Assembly: GCA_937858715.1 (NCBI GenBank)
Contig: CALLZY010000214.1
Span: forward strand, 55,967-119,966
Source of the DNA: an uncultured Chitinophagaceae bacterium
Lineage (GTDB): Bacteria > Bacteroidota > Bacteroidia > Chitinophagales > Chitinophagaceae
DNA: 64,000 nt
Reading direction: 5' to 3'
Below the pieces are notes generated by a model. It was given only the letters and a program-made list of their open reading frames with translations, ran no database searches and was not told where the DNA came from. Positions 54,480 to 63,033 of the stretch are shown in pieces. Both the position numbers and the translations under genes were made by a program. Numbering within the stretch: position 1 is the stretch's first letter; every line of letters begins with the position of its first letter.

Positions 54480-54998
54480 TTAATCTTTCAGGTCTTTGTC
54501 AGGTGCATATTCAACCCGTTGGGCCCCGGCCATCAGTTTCTTATCACGGCGTACTTTATCCCAGTATTTTTTGGCCACAAATAAAAATCCAAAACTTTCA
54601 CCACGTTCTTTTCCCAAATGTTTGTGGTGCATTTTATGTGCCCAGCGGATAGCCCTTACATAAGTACCGTTGCTGCGGGTAAACCATTTGAAACGCTGGT
54701 GGATAATAACGTCATGCACCAGGAAATAAGCAGCCCCATAAACCATGATGGCATAACCAACTGATTGCTGCCACCACACATGATTGAAAGTACCGTTATA
54801 AATTAACAGGAAACTGGGCACAGCAAAGATTACCGCAAAGGCATCATTTTTTTCAAACACACCCGGCCTTACCTGGTGATGGTCTTTATGCAAATACCAT
54901 AAAAAACCATGCATTACATACTTATGTGTGCACCAGGTAACACCTTCCATTATTACAAATGTGGCTACAAAAACCAGGACAAACCAAACTACAATCAT
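54480..54998 (-). CDS. crtZ: beta-carotene hydroxylase
   Basis: The 172-residue membrane protein has the His-rich di-iron motifs of the fatty-acid-hydroxylase/CrtZ family: HKYVMHG, HKDHHQ, HDVIIHQ and HKMHHKHLG. It would add hydroxyl groups to beta-carotene rings, making zeaxanthin. The ATG at 54998 is chosen from a frame open to 55106; it lies 25 bases after the idi stop. The crtY start abuts its stop. Confidence 0.94.
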   Translation of the reverse strand: MIVVWFVLVFVATFVIMEGVTWCTHKYVMHGFLWYLHKDHHQVRPGVFEKNDAFAVIFAVPSFLLIYNGTFNHVWWQQSVGYAIMVYGAAYFLVHDVIIHQRFKWFTRSNGTYVRAIRWAHKMHHKHLGKERGESFGFLFVAKKYWDKVRRDKKLMAGAQRVEYAPDKDLKD

Positions 54999-55023
54999 TT
55001 CAGTAAAATTTATCTGACCAAAG

Positions 55024-55548
55024 CTAAACAGTATTTGCTTTCCAGTCTGCAATCTTATCAAAAGCGATGCGGAACCATGCCGTGAATTGCTCAGGATCTG
55101 ACGCAAGCCAGTTACGTACTGAATTCATATCCATGTACCGGAAATCCATCACTTCTTCAGAATTAAAACTGATTTCACCATCATAATAACCAACAAAAAC
55201 ATGGTCGAACTCATATTCAGTAAGCCCGTTTTCAAAATCAGCCTTATATACAAAATCGAATATTTTCTCAATAGACGTGGTAAAACCCATTTCCTCCTGT
55301 AATCGCCGTAATGCAGCAGCATGTGTATCTTCTCCCGGTGACGGATGGCTGCAACAAGCATTGGTCCACAAGCCGCCACTGTGATATTTGTCCATTGCCC
55401 GCTGCTGCAACAGCATTTCGCCTTTGCTGTTAAAAATAAAAACACTGAAGGCCCTGTGCAGTAACCCATCAGTGTGTGCCTTCAGCTTTTCGCATTCGCC
55501 GCTGGCATTATCTTCTTCATCAACTAATATCACTTTTGTTACATCCAT
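55024..55548 (-). CDS. idi: isopentenyl-diphosphate delta-isomerase (type I)
   Basis: The 174-residue enzyme interconverts IPP and DMAPP. Type I features are seen: the Nudix-like fold with GLWTNACCSHPSPGEDTHAA (catalytic Cys), AALRRLQEEMGF and the acidic FEYDHVF-like segment (EYEFDHVFVGYY), with catalytic Glu in SEEVMDFRYMD. It supplies isoprene units for the carotenoid genes. The start lies one base after the crtB stop. Confidence 0.95.
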   Translation of the reverse strand: MDVTKVILVDEEDNASGECEKLKAHTDGLLHRAFSVFIFNSKGEMLLQQRAMDKYHSGGLWTNACCSHPSPGEDTHAAALRRLQEEMGFTTSIEKIFDFVYKADFENGLTEYEFDHVFVGYYDGEISFNSEEVMDFRYMDMNSVRNWLASDPEQFTAWFRIAFDKIADWKANTV

Positions 55549-55549
55549 A

Positions 55550-56386
55550 TCAGATCATCCCCAGTTGATTTTTTACTCCGGCCCTGAATACAATATATGC
55601 TTTTAAAAAATCAGGAATGCGGATTCTTGATTCCAGGATACTCGAAGGCTTTAATCTCTTTATTTTTTTGAAGAGCGAAAGATAGTATTTGTATGCTACG
55701 TACACACCAAACCGGGCCTTGAGCGGCAACTGCTTTATTCCTTCAAACGCAGCCCTGAAATCCCCGGCAATATCTTTTTCAATCTGCTGCTTCTCTCTTT
55801 CTGTGAAATTATTAAAGTCACATCCGGGAAAATAAGTTCTGGAAAGGCCGGCATAATCAGCTTTGATGTCCCTTAGAAAATTTACCTTTTGAAAAGCTGC
55901 CCCCAGCGACCGGGCCGAAGGCTCAAGTTTTTCATATAGTGCCTTATCCCCTTCGCAAAAAACATACAGGCACATCAGTCCCACCACTTCTGCCGAACCA
56001 TAAATGTATTCTTCATACCCCAGCACATCATACACTTTTTTGCTAAGGTCCATCTCCATACTCCTGAAAAAAGCATCCACTAACTTAAGGTCAATATTGT
56101 ATTGATTTACGGTACGCTGAAAACTGTTAAGTACAGGATTCAGGCTGATCCCTCTCTTTATTGAATCATAAGTTTCTGCCTTAAACTGCTCCAGCAATTC
56201 TTCTTTATCATGGTCATGAAAAGTATCCACTATTTCATCGGCGAAGCGGACAAACCCATAAATATTAAAAATGGGCGTACGTAAATCTTTATGCAGCATA
56301 CGTATGGCCGAAGCAAAAGAGGTGCTGTACCGCTGTGTAACGATTTTGCTGCAAATTTCACTGGTTGAATGAAAAAGATGAACCAT
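55550..56386 (-). CDS. crtB: phytoene synthase
   Basis: The 278-residue enzyme joins two geranylgeranyl diphosphates into phytoene. Aspartate-rich motifs are seen in FVRFADEIVD and AFQKVNFLRDIKADYAGLSR, and RYSTSFASAIRMLHK fits the N-terminal squalene/phytoene synthase signature. The ATG at 56386 is chosen from a frame open to 56446, giving a gap of 16 bases after crtI. The length is usual for bacterial CrtB. Confidence 0.94.
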   Translation of the reverse strand: MVHLFHSTSEICSKIVTQRYSTSFASAIRMLHKDLRTPIFNIYGFVRFADEIVDTFHDHDKEELLEQFKAETYDSIKRGISLNPVLNSFQRTVNQYNIDLKLVDAFFRSMEMDLSKKVYDVLGYEEYIYGSAEVVGLMCLYVFCEGDKALYEKLEPSARSLGAAFQKVNFLRDIKADYAGLSRTYFPGCDFNNFTEREKQQIEKDIAGDFRAAFEGIKQLPLKARFGVYVAYKYYLSLFKKIKRLKPSSILESRIRIPDFLKAYIVFRAGVKNQLGMI

Positions 56387-56402
56387 AACTGAATATATGC
56401 TT

Positions 56403-57878
56403 TTATTGAATTGCTTTAATAACCTGTCCGGCAGCCACTTCACCACTTATCAATGAGGGCGGCACCCCGGGACCCGGAACTGTTAGCTGACCTGTATAGA
56501 ATAAATTCCTCACTTTTTTACTGCGACATGATGGCCTGAAGATGGCTGTCTGCTTCAGCGTATTGGCCAACCCGTAGGCATTCCCTTTAAAGGAATTATA
56601 GGCTTTTGTAAAATCGCTTACTGAAAACGTCTTCTTATACACAATGGCATCTGTAATTTTTTCACCGGTGATATCCTCCATGCGTTGAACAATTGCCTGG
56701 AAATATTTTTCACGAAGTGCTTCATCATCACCGTCCAAACCGGAGGCTACCGGCACTAAGAAAACGATGTTCTCGCAACCAGCCGGGGCAACCGTTTCAT
56801 CGGTTACGCTGGGGATACTTACATAGAACAATGGAGATGTTGGCCACTGCGGTTCTTTGTATATTTCGTAGCCATGCCTGTCAAAAGGAACATCAAAAAA
56901 TAAAGAGTGATGAACCGGCCTGTTCAATTTCTTATTTAAACCAACATAATACATCAGGCAGGAAGGTGCCATCACTCTTTTCTCCCAGAAATTTTCTTTG
57001 TACGAACGGAAGGCTTCCGGAAGCAGTTTTGTTTCTGTAAACTGGTAATCGGCACCGCTGATAACCGCATCAGCAGCATATACCGCCTTATTGGTTTTTA
57101 CAGCCTGCGCCGATTTGTTTTGTATGGAGATTTCTGTAACGCTTTCTGAAAACCGGAATTGCACACCAAGCTCAAGGGCCAGCCTGTACATACCGTCAAC
57201 CACTGCATACATACCGCCTTGTGGGTACCATGTGCCCCCTTTTATATCCGCATAGTTCATCAGGCTGTAAAGAGCTGGTGTGTCCTGCGGGAGTGCTCCT
57301 AAAAATAATACGGGGAACTCCATCATCTGCTGCAGCTTGGGATGTTTAAAATAGGAAGCAATATGTTTTTTGATAGATGAGAACACCTGCAGCCTGAATA
57401 CCCCGCTGATGGTTTGCCAGTCGAGAAACTCTGTAAGAGAAAGTCCCGGCTTGTACACCAGTTTGTTCATGCCAGCATCGTACTTATAAGCGGCTCCTTC
57501 GAGAAAGGTATCCAGTTTTTCGGCGCTGCCCGGTTCTATACTCTCAAATACTTGCTTCAGCGCCTCATAATCAGCAGGCATATCTGTATATCCATCATCC
57601 CAATAGATGCGGTAGGAAGGGTCAAGCCTTTCTAACTGGTAATAATCAGAAACTTTCTTTCCGAACTGGGCAAAATAACGGTCAAATACATCAGGCATCC
57701 AGTAAAAACTGGGGCCCATATCAAAGGTGAATCCCTGTTCTATCAATTGCTGTGCCCTGCCTCCGGGTCCTTCATTCTTCTCAATAACAGTGACATTCCA
57801 TCCTTCTTTAGCCATATATGAGGCCGCCGAAAGACCGGCAAATCCGCTGCCAATTACTATTGCTTTCTTCTTTTCCAA
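56403..57878 (-). CDS. crtI: phytoene desaturase
   Basis: The 491-residue protein has an FAD-binding start (AIVIGSGFAGLSAASYMAKE) and the CrtI family C-terminal motif (NLFYTGQLTVPGPGVPPSLI followed by SGEVAAGQVIK). It desaturates phytoene to lycopene. It lies 7 bases downstream of the ECF sigma gene on the same strand, so the sigma factor is part of the same transcript. Length is usual. Confidence 0.96.
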   Translation of the reverse strand: MEKKKAIVIGSGFAGLSAASYMAKEGWNVTVIEKNEGPGGRAQQLIEQGFTFDMGPSFYWMPDVFDRYFAQFGKKVSDYYQLERLDPSYRIYWDDGYTDMPADYEALKQVFESIEPGSAEKLDTFLEGAAYKYDAGMNKLVYKPGLSLTEFLDWQTISGVFRLQVFSSIKKHIASYFKHPKLQQMMEFPVLFLGALPQDTPALYSLMNYADIKGGTWYPQGGMYAVVDGMYRLALELGVQFRFSESVTEISIQNKSAQAVKTNKAVYAADAVISGADYQFTETKLLPEAFRSYKENFWEKRVMAPSCLMYYVGLNKKLNRPVHHSLFFDVPFDRHGYEIYKEPQWPTSPLFYVSIPSVTDETVAPAGCENIVFLVPVASGLDGDDEALREKYFQAIVQRMEDITGEKITDAIVYKKTFSVSDFTKAYNSFKGNAYGLANTLKQTAIFRPSCRSKKVRNLFYTGQLTVPGPGVPPSLISGEVAAGQVIKAIQ

Positions 57879-57885
57879 ATTTTTA

Positions 57886-58395
57886 TTAATAACGTTTTAT
57901 CTGGTCCTTGAGCAATTTTCTGGCAAAATGTATCCTGCTTTTCACTGTTCCCAGGGGTTCTGATAATGCGTCAGAAATTTCATTGTATTTGTAGCCATCA
58001 AAGTATAACAAAAAAGGCGTTCTGTAAATTTCCGGCAGTTCATTTATTGCCTGTCTTATTTCTTTGGTGTTGATGTTCGTCTGTGCATCATTCTGAACAA
58101 TGGCTTTGGGTAAGCTGGCATGTTCACCCGAACCCGAAAGGGCATCACTGTTATAAATTACCCGCTGCTTCGATTTTCTGCGGTAGTCATTAATAAAAAT
58201 GTTCCGCATGATGGTAAATAACCAAGCCCGGATATTGGTGCCAACATTATATTTGTTGTGATTGGACAATGCCTTGTACAGCGTTTCCTGGAACAGATCA
58301 TTGGCTTCATCGCTATCCCTCGTAAGGCTGATAGCAAATGGTTTTAGAAAATCCTTGTTGTGTAAAAGTAATGCGGAGAATTCCTGTACTGACAT
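57886..58395 (-). CDS. ECF sigma factor at the head of the carotenoid operon
   Basis: The 169-residue protein shows sigma region 2 (RDSDEANDLFQETLYKALSN, about 24-43) and region 4 (LPEIYRTPFLLYFDGYKYNE and AEPLGTVKSRIHFARKLL-like segment, SEPLGTVKSRIHFARKLLKD). The ATG at 58395 is chosen from a frame open to 58440. One TAAACAAA word directly precedes the start codon. It is likely to drive carotenoid or light/oxidative-stress genes, by analogy with CarQ-type factors (inference). No anti-sigma gene is adjacent. Confidence 0.92.
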   Translation of the reverse strand: MSVQEFSALLLHNKDFLKPFAISLTRDSDEANDLFQETLYKALSNHNKYNVGTNIRAWLFTIMRNIFINDYRRKSKQRVIYNSDALSGSGEHASLPKAIVQNDAQTNINTKEIRQAINELPEIYRTPFLLYFDGYKYNEISDALSEPLGTVKSRIHFARKLLKDQIKRY

Positions 58396-58485
58396 TTTGT
58401 TTAAATTTTGATACAACAAAGTTAAACAAAATACTTTCATATAAACAAATTTTTGTTTAATTATTTTAAAAAATGATTAAACAAA
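58396..58485. promoter_or_regulatory. array of five TAAACAAA words, putative CarH operator
   Basis: TAAACAAA (or its complement TTTGTTTA) starts at 58396, 58423, 58442, 58452 and 58478. The pair at 58442-58459 forms the near-perfect palindrome TAAACAAATTTTTGTTTA. The array fills the 111-bp gap between the CarH-like gene and the ECF sigma gene. This repeated layout resembles operators of MerR-type carotenoid repressors. Confidence 0.7.
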
Positions 58486-58506
58486 ATATATATAGAACTG
58501 CTTTTT

Positions 58507-59382
58507 TTAATTGGAAAGATAGCTGATTACCTCTTGCACAGAGTGCATAAAATGGATATTGGGAAGCTCAGACTGATCATATTTTCTTGGCAAATGACCG
58601 GAAACTACAACAGGAGTTCCTGAAAAACAATTACTTACCTCCATTATGTATTCCGGAAAGTTTTGCCCGTTAATGACAGTGGTCAGGTGCATGAAGGCAA
58701 TATCCGGCTTTTTTAAGTTCAGTACAAATACGGCATCCTTAAGCGGAACATTTGCGCCAAGATATATGGTTTCCACACCCCTGGAACGTAATAAGTAATT
58801 AATATATAAAAGCCCAATTTCATGATGTTCACCTTCCGGGAGAAAAAGAAGAATGGTTTTCTCAGGTCTTTCAATTGCAGGGCAGTTATCAATTCCTACA
58901 ATTAATTTCTGCCTGATCATATTTGAAACGAAGTGTTCCTGTGCCGGGTTAATTCTTCCTGTTTGCCATAACAGTCCAATTCTTTCAAGAAAAGGAAAGA
59001 TAATCATGGTAACGGTGGCTTCCATCCCCTTTTCTGCAATATGCTCTCTCAGTACGGTATCAAAAGCATACACATTCAGGTCAACCATCAATTTTACCAA
59101 CTCGTTTATTGTCCGCTCAGTAACAGACCCGGCCGTATTGAGTTCAATTATCTTAGCAGAAATTTCCGCCGGATCCATCTTATCCAGCTTTGAAACCTTA
59201 AAACCATTTTTGTTAAGAAGTGAGATATTGAGGATGGTCTTTAATTCCTCATTGGAATAGTTACGGATATTAGTATCAGTCCGCTGGGGCTTCAGAAAGC
59301 CATAACGCTGCTCCCAGATACGTATGGTATGAGCTTTAATTCCCGAAAGATTTTCCAAATCCTTAATGGTAAACATCTCCAT
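58507..59382 (-). CDS. carH: MerR-family regulator with B12-binding domain (CarH/LitR-like photoreceptor)
   Basis: The 291-residue protein has a MerR helix-turn-helix (about 3-70; MFTIKDLENLSGIKAHTIRI, WEQRYGFLKPQR), a four-helix bundle and a B12-binding domain (about 175-291). Key motifs fit adenosylcobalamin photoreceptors: W139-x9-E149-H150 (WQTGRINPAQEH) and E185-x-H187-x-x-G190 (EHHEIG), where His187 would bind cobalt. CarH-type proteins repress carotenoid genes in the dark and let go in light. Its position in front of the crt operon matches that role. Light response here is inferred, not shown. Confidence 0.88.
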   Translation of the reverse strand: MEMFTIKDLENLSGIKAHTIRIWEQRYGFLKPQRTDTNIRNYSNEELKTILNISLLNKNGFKVSKLDKMDPAEISAKIIELNTAGSVTERTINELVKLMVDLNVYAFDTVLREHIAEKGMEATVTMIIFPFLERIGLLWQTGRINPAQEHFVSNMIRQKLIVGIDNCPAIERPEKTILLFLPEGEHHEIGLLYINYLLRSRGVETIYLGANVPLKDAVFVLNLKKPDIAFMHLTTVINGQNFPEYIMEVSNCFSGTPVVVSGHLPRKYDQSELPNIHFMHSVQEVISYLSN

Positions 59383-59432
59383 AATTGGTTACTACAAAAA
59401 AAAAACCGAAAAGTTCAGCAAATCAGAAAAAA

Positions 59433-60185
59433 CTATAAACTGGCATTAATCAGTTTACCAGAATCCAGCAGTTTCTGAAAAACAGTATTGGCTGTTACAG
59501 TGTGAAGCCCGTCAAGGTGCCTGAACCCGTGAAGGTCGGTTCCCACCAATTCATAATATCCTTTCTTTACAAGATAATTCGCCAGTTCCTGCTGCGATTT
59601 TCCATAGTGCCCCGCCAGCGACAGGGCATTCAACTGGAAATAACAACCAGTTGCCTTCAGTTCATCGTACAGTTCTTTATTTCCTTCAAGGTAAATGTAC
59701 CGTTCAGGGTGGGCAATTACCGGCAGATAGCCCTGCATCTGCATTTCAAACAATACATCCTTTAATCCCCGTGGCTCATACGCCATCGAAAATTCGCAGA
59801 GCACCATATTATCTTTTATCGTCAGCAGCTTTTCGTTTTGCTGTAACAGATCATCCACATGTTCATCAAGGAAATATTCGGCAGCAGCATATATCTCGGC
59901 CTCAATTCCTGCATCTGCGATAGCCTTTCTTACCTGTTCCAGCTTTTCCAAGATGATGGTGGGAGTATTCCGGTACATATCCCACATGATATGCGGTGTG
60001 GTGATGAATTTGGTATAGCCCAATTTCATCATCCCTCTTATAAGCTCAATGGTGGTATCCATATCCTTCGAGCCATCATCAATGCCCGGCAGCAAATGCG
60101 AATGCATATCCGTTTTCAGCATGCTGAAATCAGCCTTTTCTGTCTGTGCCGCAGTCTTCTTTGATCTGGAAAAAAAATTGAACAT
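59433..60185 (-). CDS. CpsB/CapC-type PHP-domain tyrosine phosphatase
   Basis: The 250-residue protein has the metal-binding motifs of the PHP superfamily in order: DMHSHLLPGIDDG, TTPHIMWD, AAEYFLD, AHPERY and GTDLHG. This matches the CpsB/YwqE/CapC phosphatases, which dephosphorylate tyrosine kinases controlling capsule or exopolysaccharide export. The N-terminal 20 residues are a polar extension. It closes the visible part of the surface-glycan cluster. It has no predicted membrane segment. Confidence 0.9.
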   Translation of the reverse strand: MFNFFSRSKKTAAQTEKADFSMLKTDMHSHLLPGIDDGSKDMDTTIELIRGMMKLGYTKFITTPHIMWDMYRNTPTIILEKLEQVRKAIADAGIEAEIYAAAEYFLDEHVDDLLQQNEKLLTIKDNMVLCEFSMAYEPRGLKDVLFEMQMQGYLPVIAHPERYIYLEGNKELYDELKATGCYFQLNALSLAGHYGKSQQELANYLVKKGYYELVGTDLHGFRHLDGLHTVTANTVFQKLLDSGKLINASL

Positions 60186-60201
60186 ATATTCAAAACCGAA
60201 G

Positions 60202-60882
60202 TTAGTCTAATTCAGCAAGCACTGCCGTTCTTTCAGGCAATGAAGGAAATGCCTTATGCACCAGGTCGCTTTTGGGGAACACCACGTACCAGGCCGTAAG
60301 AAAGAGGATCATAAAGTCAGTATAAAAATTCCTGTGCTGCTGATACCACACTTCCAGTGCTCCTTTGTATGGCAGAATAATATCCCGGTAGGTTTCCTGC
60401 GGGGTCAGTTTGCTTTTCGTAATAATCAGTTCCTCATCCCTAAACACTATAGAGCCAATACCGGTAAGACCCGGCGTAACATTATACACTTTGCTTTTCA
60501 TTTCATCTGAATACCGGTCGAAGCCCACCTTCATCAACGGCCTTGGCCCTACAAACGACATATCGCCGGTAAGTATATTAATCAGCTGCGGCAGTTCATT
60601 GATCTTGCTCTGCCGCAGAAATTTTCCCACCGGTGTTATCCGGGAATCACCACGCATCGTCATATCTCCGTGCCCCATATTCGGACTGTTCTTCAGCATG
60701 GTGGCGAATTTCCAGATACGGAAAATTTTGTTTTTGTAGCCCACCCTGTCCTGCCGGTAAAACACTTCATGTTCTCCGGTTAATAACAAAAGGATAATTA
60801 TTGGAACTAATACCGGCGACAACAGCAACAGTGCTATCAACGAAAAAACAATGTCAAAAAAACGTTTGATGTGTTTGTACAT
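60202..60882 (-). CDS. sugar-phosphate transferase (undecaprenyl-phosphate glycosyl-1-phosphate transferase family)
   Basis: The 226-residue membrane enzyme begins FFDIVFSLIALLLLSPVLVP, the re-entrant helix of bacterial sugar transferases. Family marks include RQDRVGYKNKIFRIWKFATM, QSKINELPQLINIL and GDMSFVGPRPL, with the catalytic Asp-Glu dyad motif region. It would transfer a sugar-1-phosphate to the lipid carrier and so start a repeat unit. It lies 5 bases from the LegC-like gene. Confidence 0.93.
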   Translation of the reverse strand: MYKHIKRFFDIVFSLIALLLLSPVLVPIIILLLLTGEHEVFYRQDRVGYKNKIFRIWKFATMLKNSPNMGHGDMTMRGDSRITPVGKFLRQSKINELPQLINILTGDMSFVGPRPLMKVGFDRYSDEMKSKVYNVTPGLTGIGSIVFRDEELIITKSKLTPQETYRDIILPYKGALEVWYQQHRNFYTDFMILFLTAWYVVFPKSDLVHKAFPSLPERTAVLAELD

Positions 60883-60887
60883 GCTAT

Positions 60888-62036
60888 TTACCCAATGGCT
60901 TCTTTTATTTCCCTTGCCACTATTTCCAGTTCTTCATCGGTAATATTTGTTGAACTCGGAATGCTCAGGCAGGTGTTGTAAATATAATCTGAGTTGTCTT
61001 TTCTGCTCACATACACACAATCCTTGTACATCGGCAGTTTGTTCATCGGCATCCAGAAACGGCGGCTAAGGATTTTATTGGCATTCAGATGGTCGAGCAA
61101 CTGCTGCTGCTTATCCGTCTGTATGGTAAACAGCCAGCCATTGGTATTCACCTCCGGCAACTCCTGCTGAAAACGGATATCAGCCACACCACTCAGTTCT
61201 TTTTTATAAAAGGCTACAATCTCTTTTTTCCTTTTTATAAAAGAAGGCAACAGTTCCATCTGTCCTACTCCGATGGCTGCCAGCACATTTACCAGGCGGT
61301 AATTGTAACCCACTTCATCATGATAGTATTCATCAGCACTGGCCTTTGCCGTAGTGGTTAAATGTTTAGCATGTTTGGCTAAAGCTTCGTCATCGGTTAC
61401 AATAACACCACCACCACCGGTTGAGATAATTTTATTGCCATTAAAACTGAATGCCGCCAGCGGACTGAACTTTCCGGCACTTACCCCTTTGTATGTTGTA
61501 CCCAGTGCCTCAGTGGCATCTTCAACAACAGGTAATGGATATTTTTTTACAATGGACAAAAACCTGTCCATATTACACATGTTACCCAGAATATGCACCG
61601 GCATGATGGCACCAATGCGGCGGCCATCTTTTATATAGAATAAACTTCCGTCTTTCACATCTGTTTCATTCTCCAGGAACTCTTCAAGCAAATCCAGGTC
61701 CATCTGCCATAGCAGCGGATCAGCATCTATCAGCAAAGGCTCAGCACCCACATACTTTATAGAATTAGCCGAAGCCACAAACGTAAGATTGGGCAGGATA
61801 ACATAATCGTTTTGCTTCACACCGCTTAGCAACAGCGATATATGCAAAGCGGCTGTTCCGTTCACTGCAGCTACACCATACTTTGCCCCGGCAAAATCAG
61901 CCACCATTTGCTCAAACTGTGTTACATATGAGCCAACGGAAGATATCCAGCCGGTATCCAGGCAATCTTTCACATACTTCCACTCATTGCCCGCAATGTT
62001 GGGAAGGCTCAGTGCAATAAATTTATCATTACTCAT
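60888..62036 (-). CDS. DegT/DnrJ/EryC1-type aminotransferase (LegC-like)
   Basis: The 382-residue PLP enzyme shows motifs of sugar aminotransferases: GTAALHISLLLSGVKQNDYV, PNLTFVASANSIKYVGAEPL, VVEDATEALGTTYKG, and the PLP lysine in FSFNGNKIISTGGGG. The MPVHILGNMCNM segment resembles the LegC subgroup, which works in legionaminic or pseudaminic acid-type sugar synthesis. The exact sugar is not certain. Its start overlaps the end of the epimerase gene by 8 bases. No other leg-type enzyme is seen here. Confidence 0.88.
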   Translation of the reverse strand: MSNDKFIALSLPNIAGNEWKYVKDCLDTGWISSVGSYVTQFEQMVADFAGAKYGVAAVNGTAALHISLLLSGVKQNDYVILPNLTFVASANSIKYVGAEPLLIDADPLLWQMDLDLLEEFLENETDVKDGSLFYIKDGRRIGAIMPVHILGNMCNMDRFLSIVKKYPLPVVEDATEALGTTYKGVSAGKFSPLAAFSFNGNKIISTGGGGVIVTDDEALAKHAKHLTTTAKASADEYYHDEVGYNYRLVNVLAAIGVGQMELLPSFIKRKKEIVAFYKKELSGVADIRFQQELPEVNTNGWLFTIQTDKQQQLLDHLNANKILSRRFWMPMNKLPMYKDCVYVSRKDNSDYIYNTCLSIPSSTNITDEELEIVAREIKEAIG

Positions 62037-63024
62037 ACACTAATTTTCCTGATTCAAGATATTGATTGTACCAGTCAACTGTGATTTTTAATCCTTCTTT
62101 CCACATCACTTTCGGTTCGTAGCCCAATTGTATTTTCGCTTTCGTTATATCAGGACAACGGCGGCTTACCGACCCCGGATACGTAGGCGCATTTTCAAAT
62201 TCACCTGTAAAGCCCATCAGTTCGCCGGCATAGTGAATTAAATCGCCAATAGAAATTTCATCCTGTGTGCCGATATGATAAGTTTCCCCGTTTGTTCCGG
62301 GCTGTTCCATCGCCAGCACCGTACCCACCACCGCATCATCAATATAACAGAAAGCCCTTGTCTGGTCATGGCCATATACCTTAAACGGATTTTCTCCTTT
62401 GCGGTAGCGGACCACCAGGTGCGGAATAACATGCTTGAAGCCCATCCTCGGGCCATACACATTATGATAGCGGACAATGGTTGTTTCAAAACCAAGAATC
62501 CTTGCATAGTTTAAAAAGCCAGACTCACCCAGCATCTTTGTTACTGCATACGTAAACCGTGGGTGACCAATTTCCTGGATGCACAACGGCACTTCTTCCG
62601 GTGTGGGTGTGGTATAACCAAATGCTTCAATAGTGCCTGCGTAACATTCGCTGGTGGAAGTAAAAAGCACCTTACCCACTTTACTGCGGCGCACCCATTC
62701 CAGTGTGTTATAGATCAGTGCTGTGTTGATGCGGATAATTTCATGCGGAATGGAATTTGCATTATCCACTCCCACTACCGATGCCAGCATATACAACTGG
62801 TCATACGCATCATCAAGCTGATTATATGTGGCAGGGTCAGTAAAATCGCCGGCCACCACTTTGATGCCATGCTTATTCACCAGTTCCGTAAAATGTTCAT
62901 CCTGTTTGCCGCGGGCAAAATTATCGGCAATAGTCAGTTCATAATCCCTATTCTCAGCAAGGTATTTGGTGATGTTAAAACCAATAAAACCTGCTCCGCC
63001 TAATAGAAGTACTTTTTTCGACAT
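62029..63024 (-). CDS. NAD-dependent nucleotide-sugar epimerase/dehydratase
   Basis: The 331-residue protein is an extended SDR enzyme: VLLLGGAGFIGFNITKYLAE binds NAD, FTSTSECY supplies the Ser/Thr, and YAVTK holds the catalytic Tyr and Lys. RYHNVYGPRMG and RAFCYIDDAV are also typical. It acts on a nucleotide-linked sugar as an epimerase, dehydratase or decarboxylase; the class cannot be resolved here. It is linked to the LegC-like gene by an 8-base overlap, so the two may modify the same sugar. Confidence 0.88.
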   Translation of the reverse strand: MSKKVLLLGGAGFIGFNITKYLAENRDYELTIADNFARGKQDEHFTELVNKHGIKVVAGDFTDPATYNQLDDAYDQLYMLASVVGVDNANSIPHEIIRINTALIYNTLEWVRRSKVGKVLFTSTSECYAGTIEAFGYTTPTPEEVPLCIQEIGHPRFTYAVTKMLGESGFLNYARILGFETTIVRYHNVYGPRMGFKHVIPHLVVRYRKGENPFKVYGHDQTRAFCYIDDAVVGTVLAMEQPGTNGETYHIGTQDEISIGDLIHYAGELMGFTGEFENAPTYPGSVSRRCPDITKAKIQLGYEPKVMWKEGLKITVDWYNQYLESGKLVYE

Positions 63025-63033
63025 AATGTATTG

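Noticed and set aside
59433-60185. PolIII-type or histidinol phosphatase reading of the PHP protein
   Set aside because: The motif order, length and place next to a sugar transferase fit CpsB/CapC phosphatases better.
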